Shown here in pieces: positions 7,974 through 11,025 of a stretch of DNA of 11,025 nucleotides (positions are counted from its first letter, which is position 1; every line of letters starts with the position of its first letter). The notes beneath the pieces are model-generated. The model was not told the origin of the DNA and did no database searches. It saw nothing but the letters and a program-made list of their open reading frames with translations. A program made the translations under genes and the position numbers. The stretch is from Gammaproteobacteria bacterium (lineage in GTDB: Bacteria; Pseudomonadota; Gammaproteobacteria; GRL18): assembly GCA_028571885.1 (NCBI GenBank), contig JAPVVU010000070.1, positions 1 through 11,025 of the forward strand, given 5' to 3'.

Positions 7974-8017
7974 GGAAGACAAGGGCACATTGCATATCAA
8001 TGCAAATTGTATCTTCC
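7974..8017. other. Nested inverted repeat downstream of the SEC-C gene
   Basis: An inner perfect hairpin TTGCAT-ATCA-ATGCAA (7990-8005) sits inside outer arms GGAAGA (7974-7979) and TCTTCC (8012-8017), which extend with CAA/TTG and a two-base bulge. It begins 17 bases after the stop codon, where a terminator would be expected, but no T-run follows. It may end or protect the transcript. Confidence 0.4.
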
Positions 8018-8095
8018 TGACCTATTACTGCCATTGGTAAAAATTGCATGATTCTGGCAGAATACTCAATAGTGACAATTTCTAGGACGTTAATT

Positions 8096-8114
8096 TACAA
8101 TGATTTTCATTGAA
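8096..8114. promoter_or_regulatory. Fur-box-like palindrome
   Basis: TACAATGATTTTCATTGAA contains the perfect hairpin CAATGA-TTT-TCATTG and matches the classical 19-base Fur box GATAATGATAATCATTATC at 12 positions, with the AATGAT and TCATT halves intact. It lies about 280 bases before the hemerythrin start, which is far for direct control. In AT-rich DNA such matches also arise by chance. Confidence 0.22.
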
Positions 8115-8293
8115 TGTAGTCAAGAATCATTTTCAGGATTCGACCCAAAGCTGACAATTAGGGGTACAAGTGTATTTATGTTCTTTCTATGGCAATTTTG
8201 ACCTTCGATATAATATCTTCCCATATTTTTTTTTCTAAATTTGTATAAGTTATTGAAAAACTAAATCTTTCTTCTAAACTAAAAAAGACTTAT

Positions 8294-8323
8294 CTGAAAA
8301 GTGACGGTAAAGTAATGTAGAAT
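8294..8323 (+). promoter_or_regulatory. Weak candidate promoter of the hemerythrin gene
   Basis: CTGAAA (8294-8299), an 18-base spacer and TAGAAT (8318-8323). The -10 matches five of six and the -35 four of six. The start would fall near 8330, about 60 bases before the ATG and upstream of the TTGCGCGCAA palindrome. Confidence 0.25.
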
Positions 8324-8362
8324 GTTATCTTCACTGAAATTTAGTACTTCCAACAAATATGC

Positions 8363-8372
8363 TTGCGCGCAA
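8363..8372. promoter_or_regulatory. Palindrome TTGCGCGCAA upstream of hemerythrin
   Basis: A perfect 10-base GC-centred palindrome in otherwise AT-rich DNA, 20 bases before the hemerythrin ATG and just ahead of its ribosome binding site. It would lie in the 5' leader of the proposed transcript and could be an operator or an RNA element. The regulator is unknown. Confidence 0.3.
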
Positions 8373-8392
8373 ATATAAAGTAGGAAACACTC

Positions 8393-8782
8393 ATGCATCC
8401 GCTACTAGAAAAAGACCATCAGCAATTAATTGATTTAATTGACGCTCTAGATAAATGTGTATTAAAAGGCGATTCAATGCATCAGGTAACTAAATATCTT
8501 GATGCTTTTGTTGCATTAGCAGAAGATGAATTTAAGAATGAAGAAAGAGTAATGGAAGTCTACAAATATCCGGAGATTATCGACCATAAAAAAGAACATG
8601 TCCGCATGCTAGAGCAACTACGTTCTGTACATGGCAAATTAAGCAAAGGCTTCACCCCATTCGGAAAGGATTACATGCAGTATCTGAGAAATTGGTTGGA
8701 AGCACATTTATTAGATGCTGACAACAAGTTAGAAAAATTCTTGTATCAGATAAATGCTGATAGTAATAAAACAGATAAATAA
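8393..8782 (+). CDS. Bacteriohemerythrin, single domain, variant ligand set
   Basis: A soluble 129-residue four-helix protein of the hemerythrin family, which binds O2 (and in some cases NO) at a non-heme di-iron centre. The usual seven ligands are H, HxxxE, HxxxH and HxxxxD. Here they align as His9 (EKDHQQLIDLID), then Glu46 in place of the first His of HxxxE (EFKNE), Glu50, His65 and His69 (DHKKEH), His105 and Asp110 (WLEAHLLDAD). Length is normal for a stand-alone domain, although the N-terminus is short and lacks the common 'W....vg' strand. The ATG has AGGA (8382-8385) seven bases upstream. It stands alone, with large gaps on both sides. A perfect palindrome AATGTTAACATT (8787-8798) follows the stop. 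The Glu may still bind iron or may alter O2 binding; this is inference. Confidence 0.93.
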   Translation: MHPLLEKDHQQLIDLIDALDKCVLKGDSMHQVTKYLDAFVALAEDEFKNEERVMEVYKYPEIIDHKKEHVRMLEQLRSVHGKLSKGFTPFGKDYMQYLRNWLEAHLLDADNKLEKFLYQINADSNKTDK

Positions 8783-9426
8783 GACGAATGTTAACATTTC
8801 ACCTTATACGGAACGGCAGTTTATGGCCGAAACCTGACTAAAGTCCTTGTTCATATCCAGTATGAATTAATCATAAACGAACCTTTTTGAATTGCCGCTT
8901 ATTGACCAGATTATAACCTGGATAAAGTGACTCAAATTTCAGCAAAGGGACAAAACTACTAGTTTTAATCTGACCTGGTAATAACTGGGTTTGTGCTCAA
9001 AGCGTTTGTTGAAATGAAGTATAGATGGTACACATATGTCCGGTATCCGTCGGTAAGCATCCATTCATTCATAGATTTAAAGCCTAATGAGTACTGAAAG
9101 CAGGTATTCAGGGTTTATCCTCAATTGCCTGATTATCGGTAACACCTTACCTACAGTTAGAATTCCTATTTACAGCCAGCATCAATTTCATTTAGTAAAA
9201 GACTTTATTACTTTAGTTGAAATGTTTATTACCCAGTTATAGGTTTTATTATCTAAGCACAAGCTTGACAATAACTGGTTAAAGACACCCTTATGGATTC
9301 ATTTGAATTCAGCTATCAGATTATCTTTTGAAGTGATAACCAGGCGTTGAAGATGTTAGAAATACAGACTGAAAAAATATATTGAGCTAAATGCGCTATT
9401 ATTATAGTAGAAAACCATATTAAAAT
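8783..9426. other. Long gap upstream of capA with degenerate repeats
   Basis: 644 bases without a convincing gene. After the hemerythrin stop comes the 12-base palindrome at 8787-8798. Through the region recur motifs of the type TAACTGG/CCTGGTTAAAG: 8914-8927, 8971-8990, 9229-9243 (reverse), 9272-9284 and 9337-9344 (reverse). AATTGCCGCTT at 8890-8900 and GGGACA at 8947 also recur beyond capA. GTTTGTGCTCAA at 8989-9000 is identical to 211-222. A plus frame open from 8969 to 9097 (44 codons, GTG at 8993) has no ribosome site and is not called. A weak TTGAGC (9382)-15-TATAGT (9403) could serve capA. Confidence 0.45.
9195..9284 (+). repeat. Degenerate repeat, left copy flanking capA
   Basis: Contains GTAAAAGACTTTATTACT (9195-9212), TTTATTACCCAGTTA (9225-9239) and CTGGTTAAAG (9275-9284). 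The same three blocks, in the same order and orientation, occur in a more compact form after capA at 10808-10854. The first block matches at 17 of 18 bases and the second at 14 of 15. The left copy has about 40 extra bases. Confidence 0.5.
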
Positions 9427-10701
9427 ATGATCACTATGAAACGCAGGTATTTTTTAAAAAAAACGATAGCATTTCCCCTATTAGCCAATGGCATATTGTC
9501 CATTAGAAGCATGGCTGCGCCAAAAATTTATGCTGAACATTTAAATAAAAGAAATCTTCCCATGTATCAAAGCTATTCAGAAAAAAAAAGGCATATGGAT
9601 CCTTTAATTCGTCTGTTTCTTTGTGGGGATGTTATGACTGGACGTGGTATCGATCAAATTTTGCCAAACCCCAGTGAGCCTCAAATTTATGAACCCTACA
9701 TGAGAAGTGCTTTAGGCTATGTGTATCTGGCTGAAAAACGTAATGGTACTATTGATAGACCTGTCAGTTATGCCTATGTCTGGGGAGATGCATTACAGGC
9801 ATTAAATCGTTTAGCGCCTGATGTACGTATCATTAACCTGGAAACCAGCATCACTACTAATAATCATTATTGGCCAGGAAAAGGTATTCAATACCGTATG
9901 CATCCTAACAATATTGACTGTCTAAAAGCCGCTGATATAGATATTTGTACATTGGCGAATAACCACGTCCTTGATTGGAATCATGAAGGGCTCAGGCAAA
10001 CCTTATCTAGTTTGCATAAGGCGAACATCCAAACAGCAGGCGCAGGTGTTGATTTAGCTGAAGCTCAAAGACCTGCTGTGTTTGAAATTCCCGAAAAAGG
10101 ACGTGTGCTGATATTTTCATTTGCTGAGAGCAGTAGTGGTACACCTAATAGCTGGAAAGCATCACATAAGAGAGCTGGAGTCAATCTGTTAGACAATTTA
10201 TCTGCTCAGACCCTATACCAACTGGCAAGTCATGTCAGTGCGATAAAAAGAGAAAATGATATCGTAATTGCTTCCATTCACTGGGGAGGAAACTGGGGGT
10301 ACGATATTGACTTACAACATCGTAAATTTGCCCATGGATTAATTGAACAGGCTGGTTTTGATATAATTCACGGTCATTCTTCCCATCACCCTAAAGGTAT
10401 TGAAGTATACAAAAATAAACCAATTATTTATGGATGTGGCGATTTTTTAAATGACTATGAAGGGATTTCGGGACAAGAACCCTATAGAGGCGACCTTGGT
10501 TTCATGTATTTTTTAACCATAAATGCAAAAACAGGTGATTTAATCCGCATGCAATTAATCCCTACGCAAATAAAACAATTTAGAATACAGTATGCAGATA
10601 AAGCGGATAGTCTGTGGTTACAACAGATGTTGAATCGTGAAGGACAAAAGTTAGGCTCCCAGGTAACTCTCGAAAATAATGAGTTGGTTTTAAGTTGGTG
10701 A
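9427..10701 (+). CDS. CapA-family protein (poly-gamma-glutamate capsule synthesis type), Tat-exported
   Basis: A 424-residue protein of the PGA_cap/CapA family, which has a calcineurin-like metallophosphatase fold. The N-terminus KRRYFLKKTIAFPLLANGIL has twin arginines (6 and 7) in the RRxFLK context, a hydrophobic stretch and a possible cleavage near SMAA (28-31), so export by the Tat pathway as a folded protein is likely. Family motifs follow: GDVMTGRG (67-74), NLETSI (137-142), LANNHVLDW (177-185), IHWGGNWG (284-291) and HGHSSHHPKGIE (315-326). These supply the expected metal and catalytic residues. Start is the ATG at 9427; ATG 9436 also fits the signal peptide and neither has a Shine-Dalgarno. 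No capB, capC or pgsE lies nearby, so polyglutamate synthesis is doubtful and the substrate is unknown. Family certain, role not. Confidence 0.92.
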   Translation: MITMKRRYFLKKTIAFPLLANGILSIRSMAAPKIYAEHLNKRNLPMYQSYSEKKRHMDPLIRLFLCGDVMTGRGIDQILPNPSEPQIYEPYMRSALGYVYLAEKRNGTIDRPVSYAYVWGDALQALNRLAPDVRIINLETSITTNNHYWPGKGIQYRMHPNNIDCLKAADIDICTLANNHVLDWNHEGLRQTLSSLHKANIQTAGAGVDLAEAQRPAVFEIPEKGRVLIFSFAESSSGTPNSWKASHKRAGVNLLDNLSAQTLYQLASHVSAIKRENDIVIASIHWGGNWGYDIDLQHRKFAHGLIEQAGFDIIHGHSSHHPKGIEVYKNKPIIYGCGDFLNDYEGISGQEPYRGDLGFMYFLTINAKTGDLIRMQLIPTQIKQFRIQYADKADSLWLQQMLNREGQKLGSQVTLENNELVLSW

Positions 10702-10807
10702 TTAGCCAACGATATCTTAATCCCAAGAGATAAATGTATTGTTCAAATCAGATTCGTTTTAATATCAGTATTCTTATGAAGAGTTCTAATTATTTCAGGT
10801 GATATTT

Positions 10808-10854
10808 GTAAAAGAATTTATTACTCAGTTAACAACTTTATATCCTGGTTAAAG
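10808..10854 (+). repeat. Degenerate repeat, right copy flanking capA
   Basis: GTAAAAGAATTTATTACT (10808-10825) overlaps TTTATTACTCAGTTA (10817-10831) and is followed by CCTGGTTAAAG (10844-10854). These blocks match the left copy at 9195-9284 in order and orientation. It begins about 105 bases after the capA stop. Confidence 0.5.
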
Positions 10855-10985
10855 AGGTACTTGCAAAAGAGGACAATAAGGGACAGCCATAAAAAATAAT
10901 TTAAAATTGCCGCTTTTGCCATGAATTCAGAGCTGATTAAATTTGCTCAAATGGCAGGTTAGGGACGGATGCTGTAATTTTTACA

Positions 10986-11023
10986 TCCCTCAACACTTTT
11001 GACCTATTCCGGTGATTGAGGGA
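10986..11023. repeat. 8-bp inverted repeat at the window edge
   Basis: TCCCTCAA (10986-10993) and TTGAGGGA (11016-11023) are exact complements with a 22-base loop. It may be a terminator, or the end of an element that continues past the window. Confidence 0.4.
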
Positions 11024-11025
11024 AA

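Larger units (their letters stand above)
7958..8392. other. Intergenic region between SEC-C and hemerythrin genes
   Basis: A 435-base gap with the nested hairpin, a second weak inverted repeat (CTGCCA near 8027, TGGCAG near 8055), a Fur-like palindrome, and promoter and operator candidates for the hemerythrin gene. On the minus strand 8176-8289 is open for 37 codons ending in a TAA and reads like a protein C-terminus (contains TNLEKKIWEDIISKVKIAIE), but has no start codon. It may be a gene remnant or chance. Confidence 0.4.
10702..11025. other. Gap downstream of capA, running off the window
   Basis: No convincing gene. GTTGG and CCAAC around the capA stop form a five-base stem without a T-run, a poor terminator. 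The right copy of the degenerate repeat (10808-10854) is followed by GGGACA (10880), AATTGCCGCTT (10905-10915, identical to 8890-8900) and GGGACGGATG (10962). The region ends in an inverted repeat cut close to the window edge. Confidence 0.4.

Noticed and set aside
8969..9100. Plus frame of 44 codons upstream of capA
   Set aside because: No ATG with a ribosome site, no known motif, and its length is expected by chance.
10690..10715. GTTGG/CCAAC as the capA terminator
   Set aside because: Only five base pairs, overlaps the stop codon and has no T-run.
10937..11023. Minus-strand frame of 28 codons entering from the right edge
   Set aside because: Too short to separate from chance, and it overlaps an inverted repeat; extending the sequence would settle it.

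Overview
The window reads as chromosomal DNA of an AT-rich, Gram-negative bacterium, most likely a gammaproteobacterium. The grounds are the E. coli-like glycogen phosphorylase, a PilJ-type chemoreceptor, a twin-arginine-exported CapA protein, a bacteriohemerythrin and a c-di-GMP HD-GYP enzyme. Genus cannot be read from the sequence. I found no tRNA, rRNA, CRISPR array, intact transposase or phage gene.

Layout. (1) 1-298: the C-terminus of an HD-GYP phosphodiesterase (+) runs towards glgP (-). A heptamer tandem repeat lies between the two stop codons and forms a long inverted repeat. (2) 299-4786: two minus-strand genes, glgP and a PilJ-domain methyl-accepting chemotaxis protein, are separated by a gap holding a good sigma-70-type promoter for glgP. 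(3) 4787-6436: a short divergent promoter region separates the chemoreceptor, which has a sigma-28 (FliA)-like promoter, from a five-TM membrane protein of unknown role. (4) 6437-8392: a long AT-rich gap with possible gene remnants, a HEAT-like/SEC-C zinc-ribbon protein, and another gap with stem-loops and a Fur-like site. (5) 8393-8782: a single-domain bacteriohemerythrin in which one of the seven usual iron ligands is Glu instead of His. (6) 8783-11025: an orphan Tat-exported CapA-family protein between two gene-poor flanks that share degenerate repeats.

The genes look like separate transcription units rather than one pathway. Gaps are long, orientations change and no start/stop overlaps occur. 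A loose common theme is environmental sensing (HD-GYP, chemoreceptor, hemerythrin), but this is inference. The points most worth checking are the substituted hemerythrin ligand, the uncharacterised membrane protein, the heptamer inverted repeat and the related repeats on both sides of capA. I saw no clear multi-gene novel system.
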